Source: Rhizobacter sp. (GTDB lineage Bacteria > Pseudomonadota > Gammaproteobacteria > Burkholderiales > Burkholderiaceae_C). Taken from it: a stretch of DNA of 64,000 bases. Where the stretch lies: NCBI GenBank assembly GCA_019635355.1, contig JAHBZQ010000001.1, positions 3,286,001 to 3,350,000 of the forward strand, written 5' to 3'. Below are positions 25,086 to 34,303 of the stretch, piece by piece (position 1 is the first letter of the stretch; each line of letters opens with the position of its first letter). The position numbers and the translations under genes were made by a program. The notes beneath the pieces were generated by a model. The model worked only from the letters and a program-made list of their open reading frames with translations. It ran no database searches and was not told where the DNA came from.

Positions 25086-27521
25086 GTGAATATTCATGAC
25101 CTAAGCGAACGCGACATCTGTACCAAGTTCATTACTCCCGCCATCCAGGCCGCTGGATGGCAGCAGGCGCAGTTCCGGGAGGAAGTCAGCCTCACGGATG
25201 GGCGCGTCATGGTTCGCGGCATGCTGGCCGCCCGCGTCCGCAACCCAGAAGCAAAGGGCGGGCCGAAGCGCGCCGACTACGTTCTCTACGCGCGACCGAA
25301 CGTTCCGCTGGCGGTTGTCGAGGCCAAGCAAGCTCGCTTCCCTGTGGGGCAGGGTATGCAGCAGGCGCTGGCTTATGCCGAGATGCTGGACGCTCCCTTC
25401 GCGATCTGCAGCAACGGCACTGCACTCCTGATGCACGACCGAACGGGGCTTACCTCACCGACGGAGCGTGAAGTTCCGTTGGACGCCTTTCCGACGCACG
25501 CCGAGCTGTGGGCACTCTTCCAGCAGTGGAAGGGCTTGACCGAACCAAAAGCCGTGGCGCTCGTCGAGCAGCCCTTCTATACCGATGGCAGCGGCCGGGA
25601 GCCCCGGTACTACCAGCGCGTTGCCATCAACCGGGCCATCGAGGCCATTGCCACGGGTCAGCAGCGCGTGCTGCTGGTCATGGCCACTGGCACGGGCAAG
25701 ACCTACACCGCCTTTCAGATCATCTGGCGGCTGTGGAAGGCCAAAGCCAAGAAGCGCATCCTGTTCTTGGCCGACCGAAACATCCTGGTCGATCAGACGA
25801 TGCAGCAAGACTTCGCCCCCTTTGGCGAGGTGATGCACAAGGTCACCAACCGCGAAGTCAAGAAAAACTACGAGATCTACTTGGCGCTGTACCAGGCCGT
25901 GACCGGGCGCGAGGAATGGAAGCAGATCTACCGGCAGTTCCCGGCGGACTTTTTCGATCTGGTCGTCATCGACGAGTGCCACCGTGGCAGCGCAGCGGAT
26001 GACTCAGCGTGGAGAGATGTGCTGGACTACTTCAGCGCCGCCACCCACCTTGGCTTGACCGCGACCCCGAAAGAGACCAAGGAGGTGAGCAACCTCACCT
26101 ACTTCGGCGACCCGGTCTACACCTACTCACTGAAGCAGGGCATCGAGGATGGCTTCCTCGCACCCTACAAGGTGATCCGCATCGCGACCGACGTGGACGC
26201 CGTGGGCTACACGCCCGAGAAGGGCAAGGTCGACAAGCTCGGCCAGAAAGTTGAGCAACGGCAGTACACGACCAAAGACTTCGACCGCAACTTGGTTCTG
26301 GAGAAGCGCACCCAGCTGGTGGCGCGCAAGGTGTGGGAGTACCTCAAGGCCACTGACCCGATGGCCAAGACCATCGTGTTTTGCGACGATCAGGACCACG
26401 CCGAGCGCATGCGCCAAGAGCTGGTCAAGGTCATCCCGGCCGCAGCCAACAACCGCCGTTACGTCATGCGCATCACCGGCGACGACAACGAGGGCAAGGC
26501 TCAGCTGTCGTACTTCATCGACAACGACGAGCCATATCCCGTCATCGCCACCACGTCGAAGCTGCTGACCACCGGTGTGGACGCCAAAACCTGCAAGCTC
26601 ATCGTGCTGGACCAGAACATCAACTCGATGACCGAGTTCAAGCAAATCATCGGGCGTGGCACCCGCTTGCGCGAGGACTACCAGAAGCTGTACTTCACCA
26701 TCATGGACTTCAAGGGCGCCACGCGCCTGTTCGCCGACCCGGAATTCGATGGCGAGCCCGTGGTGATCTACGAGCCCAAAGGGGACGACCCGGTGGTGCC
26801 TCCCGAGCTGCCCCTAGGCACTGGCGAGCCCGAGCCGCCAGCCCTCGGGCCGGGCCTCGGCACGACCGGCGGTGACTTGGCGCCGCCCGGACTGACGACG
26901 GGCGGCAACGGCGAAGGCCGCGTCAAGTACGTCATCCACGATGTCAATGTGCGCGTGGCCGTTGAGCGTTCGCAATACCTCGATGCCGACGGCAAGCTGA
27001 TCACCGAGGACTACCGCGTCCTGCTGAGGGACGACATCAAGAAGGCGTTGCAGGCCGAGTTCGGCAGCCTGACCGACTTCCTGCGCCGCTGGAACAGCAC
27101 CGAGCGCAAGCAAGCCGTGCTGGAGGAGCTGGCGGACCATGGCGTCGCGCTGGAGGTCTTGCAGCAGGCCGTACCGAATGGCACCGAGCTGGATGCGTTT
27201 GACCTCGTGGCCCACGTCGCCTTCGATCAGAAGCCGCTGACCCGCCGCGAACGGGCGAACAACGTCAAGAAGCGCGACGTGTTCGGCCAATACGGCGAGC
27301 AGGCTCGTGCCGTGCTCGAAGCCTTGCTCGAGAAGTTTGCCGACCACGGCGTGCAAGACATCGAAGACGCCAAGGTGCTGGAGCTGCCGCCGTTCGACCA
27401 GTTCGGCAGCAAGACCCAGATCCGCCGCGGCATCTTTGGCGGAGTGGACCAATACATCCAGGCGGTTCAGACACTTGAACAAGCCCTGTACGACGCAGAC
27501 AACGACAAGAAGCAGGCCTGA
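25086..27521 (+). CDS. hsdR: Type I restriction enzyme, restriction subunit HsdR
   Basis: The GTG start at 25086 follows a GGGAG site and gives 811 residues. The N-terminal PD-(D/E)XK nuclease has D64, E79 and K81 ('RADYVLYARPNVPLAVVEAK'). The SF2 translocase has Walker A ATGTGKT (~200-206), DECH (296-299), TATP (325-328) and the arginine-finger motif 'QIIGRGTRLRED'. A Pro/Gly-rich linker (~580-625) separates the helicase from the C-terminal domain that contacts the methylase. It heads an operon with hsdM, a DUF1016 gene, hsdS and further nuclease genes. Confidence 0.95.
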   Translation: MNIHDLSERDICTKFITPAIQAAGWQQAQFREEVSLTDGRVMVRGMLAARVRNPEAKGGPKRADYVLYARPNVPLAVVEAKQARFPVGQGMQQALAYAEMLDAPFAICSNGTALLMHDRTGLTSPTEREVPLDAFPTHAELWALFQQWKGLTEPKAVALVEQPFYTDGSGREPRYYQRVAINRAIEAIATGQQRVLLVMATGTGKTYTAFQIIWRLWKAKAKKRILFLADRNILVDQTMQQDFAPFGEVMHKVTNREVKKNYEIYLALYQAVTGREEWKQIYRQFPADFFDLVVIDECHRGSAADDSAWRDVLDYFSAATHLGLTATPKETKEVSNLTYFGDPVYTYSLKQGIEDGFLAPYKVIRIATDVDAVGYTPEKGKVDKLGQKVEQRQYTTKDFDRNLVLEKRTQLVARKVWEYLKATDPMAKTIVFCDDQDHAERMRQELVKVIPAAANNRRYVMRITGDDNEGKAQLSYFIDNDEPYPVIATTSKLLTTGVDAKTCKLIVLDQNINSMTEFKQIIGRGTRLREDYQKLYFTIMDFKGATRLFADPEFDGEPVVIYEPKGDDPVVPPELPLGTGEPEPPALGPGLGTTGGDLAPPGLTTGGNGEGRVKYVIHDVNVRVAVERSQYLDADGKLITEDYRVLLRDDIKKALQAEFGSLTDFLRRWNSTERKQAVLEELADHGVALEVLQQAVPNGTELDAFDLVAHVAFDQKPLTRRERANNVKKRDVFGQYGEQARAVLEALLEKFADHGVQDIEDAKVLELPPFDQFGSKTQIRRGIFGGVDQYIQAVQTLEQALYDADNDKKQA

Positions 27522-27556
27522 CCACGACCGGTGGGCCCACAGCACAACAGACCGAC

Positions 27557-29398
27557 ATGAACCTCAGCAGCACCATCAAGTCCATCCAGGACATCATGCG
27601 CAAGGACGACGGCGTCGACGGCGACGCCCAGCGCCTGGGCCAGCTCACCTGGATGCTCTTCCTCAAGGTCTTTGACCAGCGCGAGCAAGAGTGGGAAGAC
27701 GACGCCAAGGCCGACAGGAAAAAGTACAAGTCCCCGCTGCGTGAAGACCTGCGCTGGCGCAACTGGGCGGCCTACATCACCGACGCCGAGGGCAAGAAGA
27801 AGCCGCAGACCGCCGCCAGCGAGATCATTGGCTTTGTTAACAACCGGCTTTTCCCATCGCTCAAAGATTTGAGCGTTGCTGACAACGCCGATGGCAAGAC
27901 CAAAGAGCGACACAAGGTGATCCGCAGCGTCTTTGAAGACGCCAACAACTACATGAAGTCAGGCGCCCAGCTGCTGGCCGTGATCGAGAAGCTGGAAGAA
28001 GCCATCAACTTCAACGACTTCAAGGTTCGCGCCAACCTGGGCGATGTGTACGAACAGCTGCTCAACGACCTGCGCGGCGCTGGCAACGCGGGCGAGTTCT
28101 ACACACCCCGGACCATCACCCAGTTCATGGCAAACCGCCTGAACCCCAGCCTCGCGAAGCGCGAAACCGTCATGGACCCAGCCTGTGGTACTGGGGGGTT
28201 TTTGACGGCGGCTATTGATCACTTCCGCAATGAATTGGAGCGGATGAAGTCGCCTAAGCCCGATGACAAGCGTGCAATCGAACGCTTGATCAGCGGCATC
28301 GAGAAAAAGCAACTTCCCCACCTGCTATGCACCACCAACATGCTGCTGCACGGCATCGACGTGCCCAGCCAGATTGAGCGAAAGAACACGCTGGGTGTGG
28401 GCTGGAACGAATGGCGCGCTCACGACAAGGTGGACTGCATCATCACCAACCCACCGTTCGGCGGCTATGAGGACGACGGTGTGGGCAGCGACTACCCCGC
28501 TGACCTGCGTACCCGAGAGACAGCCGACATGTTCATGGCCCTCATCGTCAAAAAGCTGTTGAAGGAAGGCGGCCGCGCCGCCGTGGTGTTGCCCGACGGT
28601 TTTTTGTTTGGCGACGGCATCAAGGGCACGCTCAAGCGCATGCTGCTGCGCGACTGCCACCTCCACACCATCGTGCGCCTGCCCAAAGGCGTGTTCGCGC
28701 CCTACACCACCATCAAAACCAACCTGCTGTTCTTCACCAAGGGCGCGCAGGTGAACGACGGCGACGATCACTTCCACACCGACACCATCTGGTTCTACGA
28801 ACACCCTTACCCGCCGGGCTACAAGAGCTACAGCAAGACCAAGCCCATCCGCATGGAGGAGTTCAAACCCCTGCAAGACTGGTGGGGCAGCGAAGCCAAC
28901 GGCTTTGCCGACCGGGAGGAAACCGCGCTGGCCTGGAAGGTCGACTTCAAGGCCAAGCGCGAGCAAGCTGAAAGCCTCGCCCAGCCGCACTGGGCCCGCG
29001 CTGAGCAGCTGAACAACCAGGCCAGCGCGGTAGAGGGCCAGATGCGCGCCCTGCGCGAGTCCATCAAAGGCGTGACCGACCCTCTGCAGCGCAAGGCGGC
29101 TGAAGACGACATCGAAACGCTGCGCCCGCAAGCTGAGGGCCTGCGCCTTCAAGCCCGCGACGCCCAGGCCGCTGGCGACCGCATCTACTGGCCCATCTAC
29201 AACCTGGACCTGAAGAACCCCAACGCACCGGAAGAGGAAACCCACGACCCCGACGTGCTGCTAGCGAAGTACAAAGCCCTGCTTGGCCAGATCGAAGAAA
29301 CCGAAAGCCTGCTCAAGGCTGAACTGGCCGCCGCATTGGCACACCACTTCAATGCCGAAGACCGCGCTGAAGATGCCGCCGAGGCCCCCCAGTCATGA
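27557..29398 (+). CDS. hsdM: Type I restriction-modification DNA methyltransferase HsdM
   Basis: A 613-residue N6-adenine methyltransferase. The N-terminal HsdM_N domain covers ~1-150. SAM motif I is DPACGTGGF (207-215) and the catalytic motif is NPPF (298-301). The C-terminal ~100 residues are a charged coiled-coil-like stretch ('EQLNNQASAVEGQMRALRES') that probably binds HsdS. It starts 36 bases after hsdR and overlaps the DUF1016 gene by four bases. Confidence 0.95.
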   Translation: MNLSSTIKSIQDIMRKDDGVDGDAQRLGQLTWMLFLKVFDQREQEWEDDAKADRKKYKSPLREDLRWRNWAAYITDAEGKKKPQTAASEIIGFVNNRLFPSLKDLSVADNADGKTKERHKVIRSVFEDANNYMKSGAQLLAVIEKLEEAINFNDFKVRANLGDVYEQLLNDLRGAGNAGEFYTPRTITQFMANRLNPSLAKRETVMDPACGTGGFLTAAIDHFRNELERMKSPKPDDKRAIERLISGIEKKQLPHLLCTTNMLLHGIDVPSQIERKNTLGVGWNEWRAHDKVDCIITNPPFGGYEDDGVGSDYPADLRTRETADMFMALIVKKLLKEGGRAAVVLPDGFLFGDGIKGTLKRMLLRDCHLHTIVRLPKGVFAPYTTIKTNLLFFTKGAQVNDGDDHFHTDTIWFYEHPYPPGYKSYSKTKPIRMEEFKPLQDWWGSEANGFADREETALAWKVDFKAKREQAESLAQPHWARAEQLNNQASAVEGQMRALRESIKGVTDPLQRKAAEDDIETLRPQAEGLRLQARDAQAAGDRIYWPIYNLDLKNPNAPEEETHDPDVLLAKYKALLGQIEETESLLKAELAAALAHHFNAEDRAEDAAEAPQS

Positions 29399-30447
29399 GC
29401 GGCAAGTCGGTTGAACCCACCCCTCAGCTGCTGGGCGACATTCGCCAGCTCATCGAGCAAAGCCGCCAGCAGCTGGCCAGCACGGTCAACAGCGCGCTCA
29501 CCCTGCTGTATTGGCACATCGGCCAGCGCATCCGCACCGAGGTGCTGCAAGGCCAGCGGGGCGGCTATGGGGAACGCATAGTCTCCGCGCTGGCGAGACA
29601 ATTGGAAGCCGAGTACGGGCGGGGCTTTTCCGAGAAAAACCTGCGCCACATGCTGCGTTTTGCAGAAGCCTTTCCTGACGAGCCAACCGTCTCCGCAGCG
29701 CGGAGACAATTGAGCTGGACCCACCTCAAAGCGCTGATCTACATCGCTGACCCGCTCAAGCGCGACTTCTACCTGCAGATGTGCCAGCAAGAAGGGTGGA
29801 GCACCCGCACCCTGCAAGACCGCATGGACTCGCAACTGTTCGAGCGCACGGCCTTGTCCAAACAACCTGCCGAGCTGATCGCGCAAGAGCTGGCCACCCT
29901 GCGCCAGACCGGCGAGATCCAGCCCGCCCTGGTGCTCAAAGACCCGTATGTGCTCGACTTCCTGGGCCTGCAAGACCGCTACGTCGAAAAAGACCTGGAA
30001 GACGCCATCCTGCGCGAGCTCGAAGGCTTTTTGCTGGAGCTGGGTGCGGGCTTCAGCTTCGTGGCGCGGCAAAAGCGCATCCAGCTCGACCAGGACGACT
30101 TCTACATCGACCTGCTCTTCTACAACCGGCGCTTGAAGCGCCTGGTGGCCATCGACCTGAAGCTCGGCGACTTCAAGGCCGAATACAAGGGCCAGATGGA
30201 GCTGTACCTGCGCTGGCTCGCCAAACACGAGCAGGAGCCGGGCGAAGCCCCACCCCTGGGCATCATCTTGTGCAGCGGCCACAAGAAGCGCGAGCAGATC
30301 GAGCTGCTGGAGCTGGACGCCAGCGGCATTCACGTGGCCGAGTACCTCACCGCCCTGCCATCCAAGGAAGTGCTGCAAGCCAAGCTGCACGAAGCCATCG
30401 CGCTGTCGCGCGCACGGCTGGACCACCGCAGCGGGGACGAGGTCTGA
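29395..30447 (+). CDS. DUF1016/YhcG-family PD-(D/E)XK nuclease
   Basis: A 350-residue protein. The N-terminal DUF1016_N domain (~10-170) has 'ALTLLYWHIGQRI', 'YGRGFSEKNLRHMLRFAEAF' and 'LSWTHLKALIYI'. The C-terminal nuclease domain has 'FYIDLLFYNRRLKRLVAIDL' and 'KLGDFKAEYKGQMELYLRWL', with the usual D...D-x-K arrangement of the YhcG endonuclease fold. These genes often lie between hsdM and hsdS but are not needed for classic type I systems. It is coupled to both neighbours (ATGA with hsdM, TGATG with hsdS). Its role as an extra nuclease or recycling factor is open. Confidence 0.9.
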   Translation: MSGKSVEPTPQLLGDIRQLIEQSRQQLASTVNSALTLLYWHIGQRIRTEVLQGQRGGYGERIVSALARQLEAEYGRGFSEKNLRHMLRFAEAFPDEPTVSAARRQLSWTHLKALIYIADPLKRDFYLQMCQQEGWSTRTLQDRMDSQLFERTALSKQPAELIAQELATLRQTGEIQPALVLKDPYVLDFLGLQDRYVEKDLEDAILRELEGFLLELGAGFSFVARQKRIQLDQDDFYIDLLFYNRRLKRLVAIDLKLGDFKAEYKGQMELYLRWLAKHEQEPGEAPPLGIILCSGHKKREQIELLELDASGIHVAEYLTALPSKEVLQAKLHEAIALSRARLDHRSGDEV

Positions 30448-32378
30448 TGGACGCGCAGCAGTTTCTGGCGGAATTCGGGCATGTTGCCAATGCACCGGGA
30501 GGTGTGACGAGGCTTCGTGAGTTGGTGCTCTTCCTTGCGGTTCGGGGTGAGCTTGTTGCTCGGCTCCCAGTCGATCATGCGCGGGTGGCAAAGATTCGCT
30601 TAGGTCTTGACCATTCGAAGACTTTGGAAAGGCGAACTCGGTTTCGAGTTCTAGAACCCGTGGCTGCCCCAGACGCGCCATATCCAGTAACTGATGGATG
30701 GATGTGGGCGCGCCTCGGTGAGTTGGTCGAAGTCCTTGATGGACTTCGACAGCCGATCACTAAGAGCCACCGAAAGCCTGGTCAAATTCCGTACTACGGG
30801 GCATCTGGCATCGTCGACTACATCGCTGAACACATCTTCGATGAGGACCTTGTTTTGGTCGGCGAAGATGGAGCCCGTTGGGGCCGGGGCGAGCCAACAG
30901 CGTTCAAGATTTCAGGTAAGTCCTGGGTGAATAACCATGTCCACGTACTCAGGCCCAACCGAGAGCTCATAGCGGACGACTATTTGGTCATCGTTCTCAC
31001 TGAGATGGAGTTGAGCGGTTTCATCACCGGCATGACCGTTCCAAAGCTCAATCAACAGCGCTTGATTTCCATTCCGATACCGCTGCCTCCTACTGAAGAG
31101 CAATCCCGCATCGTCGCCAAAGTCGATGAACTAATGGCACTGTGTGATCTTCTGGAGAAGCAACAACAAGACCGACGCAAGCTGCAAAACGCCATGCGCC
31201 AGTCCACCCTGCAGGCCCTGGCCAGCGCCGAAAATCCGCACGAACTACATGAGAGCTGGCAACGCCTGCAAGCCAACTTTGGACAACTGGTGTTCGAGCC
31301 CGGTGATGTTGATGATGTGATTGCCGAACTAAAGAATCTGGCAGTCCGCGGACATCTCGAAGCCGCTTCTGCAGTTCCAGTGGACATGGTGCAGATCAAG
31401 TCAGACTGCTCCGAACTGCGTGCCAAATACATCGCGTCAGGCGTCATGCGTCGGCAGAAGCTGGTCGGCCCAGCTGAGAACGATGTGGGCTATCCGGAAC
31501 ATTGGGGTGTGACCTCGTTTGACGAGGTGGCGGTGGTGATCGGCGGCGTGACCAAAGGGCGCAATCTCCGAGGCAAGAAGACATTGGCGTGTCCCTACCT
31601 CTCCGTTGCAAACGTGCAGCGCGGTTACTTCAAGCTCGCCAGTCTCAAGTCGATTGAAATCGCCGAAGACGAACTGACGAAGTACGCGGTACATGAAGGC
31701 GATTTGCTCATCACCGAAGGTGGTGACTGGGACAAGGTCGGCCGTACCGCCATCTGGCGAGGGGGTGTTCCAAATTGCCTTCACCAGAACCATGTATTCA
31801 AGGCCAGAGTTCCCAGTGATCACCTCTTGAACGAATGGGTGGAACTGGTCTTCAACTCGGGCGTTGGCCGGGACTACTTTGCGGGTGCTTCCAAGCAAAC
31901 GACCAACCTTGCGTCGATCAACATGACGCAGCTGCGAGGATTCCCATTGCCGGTCCCTCCGCTGGATGAGCAACGGCGGATTCTCAAGAAGCTGGCCGAC
32001 TTGACCGCTCAGTGCAATGCCTGGCGAGACCAGCTCGACAAGAAGGTCAAGTTGTCGGCGCTACTGGCCAACGCTGTTGTCGCTGGTCTCACAGGCATGG
32101 ACTTCGAACAACAGGAGGAAGCCGTGAAAGCACCCCAAACCGAACTGATCGCCCCACTCCGGCTGTGTGCCTTGCCGGACGTCAAGGACCAGGCGCCACT
32201 CGCCACCTTGCTGGCCCGTCACCAAGGCGAGATGTCGGCCCGCGACCTGTGGCAGCGCTTCGGCGGTGAGATCGATGATTTCTACGCGCAGCTCAAGACC
32301 GAAGTGGCCCATGGGTGGATCACCGAGCCCCCGGTGGCCCAGGTGCGCACCAAGACGGCTGAAACCGCAGCGGGCTGA
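30447..32378 (+). CDS. hsdS: Type I restriction-modification specificity subunit HsdS, extended C-terminus
   Basis: A 643-residue specificity subunit with two target-recognition domains. TRD1 spans ~75-225 ('TDGWMWARLGELVEVLDGLR' to 'LISIPIPLPPTEEQSRIVAK') and TRD2 ~350-545 ('YPEHWGVTSFDEVAVVIGG' to 'FPLPVPPLDEQRRILKKL'). Each is followed by a conserved helical dimer arm. The last ~85 residues ('APLATLLARHQGEMSARDLW' onward) go beyond normal HsdS length and resemble a small helical domain. TRD1 is visibly lower in GC than its surroundings, consistent with TRD exchange. Confidence 0.9.
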   Translation: MDAQQFLAEFGHVANAPGGVTRLRELVLFLAVRGELVARLPVDHARVAKIRLGLDHSKTLERRTRFRVLEPVAAPDAPYPVTDGWMWARLGELVEVLDGLRQPITKSHRKPGQIPYYGASGIVDYIAEHIFDEDLVLVGEDGARWGRGEPTAFKISGKSWVNNHVHVLRPNRELIADDYLVIVLTEMELSGFITGMTVPKLNQQRLISIPIPLPPTEEQSRIVAKVDELMALCDLLEKQQQDRRKLQNAMRQSTLQALASAENPHELHESWQRLQANFGQLVFEPGDVDDVIAELKNLAVRGHLEAASAVPVDMVQIKSDCSELRAKYIASGVMRRQKLVGPAENDVGYPEHWGVTSFDEVAVVIGGVTKGRNLRGKKTLACPYLSVANVQRGYFKLASLKSIEIAEDELTKYAVHEGDLLITEGGDWDKVGRTAIWRGGVPNCLHQNHVFKARVPSDHLLNEWVELVFNSGVGRDYFAGASKQTTNLASINMTQLRGFPLPVPPLDEQRRILKKLADLTAQCNAWRDQLDKKVKLSALLANAVVAGLTGMDFEQQEEAVKAPQTELIAPLRLCALPDVKDQAPLATLLARHQGEMSARDLWQRFGGEIDDFYAQLKTEVAHGWITEPPVAQVRTKTAETAAG

Positions 32379-32380
32379 AC

Positions 32381-34303
32381 ATGCAGTTGCGGCACCTGGC
32401 GATCCCGAACTTCCGCAACCTGCGTGGTCTGGTCATCAACTTCGCCACCCACCTCGAACCCCGGCCGGGCGCTGAGGGCACGGCGGCGCCCAAGGCCATC
32501 CGCAGCCACGCGCTGATCGGCCAGAACGGCACTGGCAAGTCCAACCTGATCGAGGCGCTGATCACCCTCTTCCGCGACGTGGACCTCGACCGCGACGCCG
32601 CCTTCGACTACACGCTGGAATACGAAATTCGCGGGCATGTGGTGCGCATTCAGGCCGACCTGGCCAAGCAGCGCCGGCCGTTCGTGTGGGTCGATGGCGA
32701 GCGGGTCAGCCAGGACTACCTGAACAAGAACGACCCGGCCGACAAAACGCCACGTGACGAGCGCCGCGGCCCGCGCCTGCTGCCCTCGCACGTGTTCGCC
32801 TACTACTCGGGCCGCAACGAGCGCATCGAGGCGCTGTTTCAGGATCACCAAAAGCGCTTCAATGGGCGACAAGAGATCACCGCCGACGAAGTGATTCGAG
32901 GTGACCTTTTTGCTTCATATAAGGCGCCCAAAGAAATGATTGCCTTGGAGGCAGCGCTGCGAGATTTCGAGGGTCGACAAGAGAACGAACTTTCGCCGAC
33001 TGAGCTCACGAACCTTGCACGTATCCGGGATGCACTTAAGCCACTCTATGAGCAGCGCAGTCGGTTTTTGTCGTCAACCGAATCGGAGCATCGCAGGCGA
33101 TCCGCGAAGTTGGGGGATGACCGCCTGCGCCGCCTGTTCTATTGCCGTGGTGGCCACAGTCAGCTGGTACTGCTGGCTTGCCTGCTGTCGGACGATCCGG
33201 TGTTCCAGAAGGTGTTGAAGACCCTGCACATCGAGTCGCTGGAGTCGGCCTTGTTTGTGTTGAAAGAGCCCTACCGGCTGCGCGAAAAGCGCCGCAATGG
33301 CAAATTCGACGAGGTGGAGCTGAACGAGGGCGACCCGCGCTTCTGGTACGCCCGAGGCAGCGTGGTGAGCGAGTTTCTGGACAGCCTGTGGCAAGTGGCC
33401 TGGGCGCCCATCGAGCAAGAGGTCACCCAGCAGATCGACTTTCGTGGGCGCACCGAGAAGCAGCGCCAGCTGTACCTGTACGTGCCCAACCAAGCCAAAT
33501 TGCAGGAGCTGGGCCGCCTGGTTGGCGGCACCGACAGTTTCTTCCGCTACGCCGAGGGTGCCTACATCGGCGACCTGATCGAGGAGGTGCGCATCACCGT
33601 CAGGAAGCGCGTGGATGGTAACGATGCACATGACGGCAAGGTCGGTTTCACCCAGCTGTCAGAAGGCGAGTTGCAGATGCTCACCGTGCTGGGCCTGATG
33701 CGCATCACCCGCGAAGACCACTGCCTGTTCCTGCTCGACGAGCCCGACACGCACCTGAACCCGATCTGGAAGCTGCGCTACTTTGATGACATCGAGGGTG
33801 TGCTCCACCAGGACGGCGAGGCCTTGATGCAAGGCGCCTCGCAGGTGCTGATCACCACGCACGACCCGATGATGATCGGCAGCCTCAAACGCGAGCAGGT
33901 CCACATCCTGCGCCGGCAGGCAGGCCACACCACGGTCGAAACGCCGGACGAGCACCCGCAGGGCATGGGTGTGACGGGGCTGCTCAAGAGCGAGCTGTTT
34001 GGCCTGTCGTCGACCCTGGATGTTGAAACCGAGCGCCGCCTGTTCCGACGCAATGAGCTGTTCGTCAAGCAGCCTCGCACGGCCGAAGAAGATGCCGAGC
34101 TGACCCGCCTGTCGGCCGAATTGGCGGACCTCGGTTTTTCGACGGCGGACTTCCGCGACCCAGATTACGCGCTGTTCGTGCGCAAGATGGCGGAACACCG
34201 CAAGTTCCGCAAACCCACGCTCAGCCCAGAAGAGCAGGCCGAGCAGAACAGGGTGGCCGACGAGATCATCGACGAGATCCTCCGCGAGGAGGCCGGCAAG
34301 TGA
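32381..34303 (+). CDS. Restriction-system-associated AAA family ATPase (Septu PtuA-like layout)
   Basis: A 640-residue SMC/RecF-like AAA ATPase. The Walker A motif GQNGTGKS is at residues 47-54, followed by a coiled insertion with low-GC DNA near 170-245. An ABC-like signature 'LSEGELQML' precedes Walker B 'CLFLLDEPDTHLNP' (D453, E454), and a switch His lies in 'LITTHDPMMI'. It follows hsdS by two bases and overlaps an HNH nuclease gene (ATGA at 34300-34303). An ATPase-HNH pair is the layout of Septu (PtuAB) and related systems. Length and context also match AAA proteins described as associated with restriction systems. Confidence 0.85.
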   Translation: MQLRHLAIPNFRNLRGLVINFATHLEPRPGAEGTAAPKAIRSHALIGQNGTGKSNLIEALITLFRDVDLDRDAAFDYTLEYEIRGHVVRIQADLAKQRRPFVWVDGERVSQDYLNKNDPADKTPRDERRGPRLLPSHVFAYYSGRNERIEALFQDHQKRFNGRQEITADEVIRGDLFASYKAPKEMIALEAALRDFEGRQENELSPTELTNLARIRDALKPLYEQRSRFLSSTESEHRRRSAKLGDDRLRRLFYCRGGHSQLVLLACLLSDDPVFQKVLKTLHIESLESALFVLKEPYRLREKRRNGKFDEVELNEGDPRFWYARGSVVSEFLDSLWQVAWAPIEQEVTQQIDFRGRTEKQRQLYLYVPNQAKLQELGRLVGGTDSFFRYAEGAYIGDLIEEVRITVRKRVDGNDAHDGKVGFTQLSEGELQMLTVLGLMRITREDHCLFLLDEPDTHLNPIWKLRYFDDIEGVLHQDGEALMQGASQVLITTHDPMMIGSLKREQVHILRRQAGHTTVETPDEHPQGMGVTGLLKSELFGLSSTLDVETERRLFRRNELFVKQPRTAEEDAELTRLSAELADLGFSTADFRDPDYALFVRKMAEHRKFRKPTLSPEEQAEQNRVADEIIDEILREEAGK

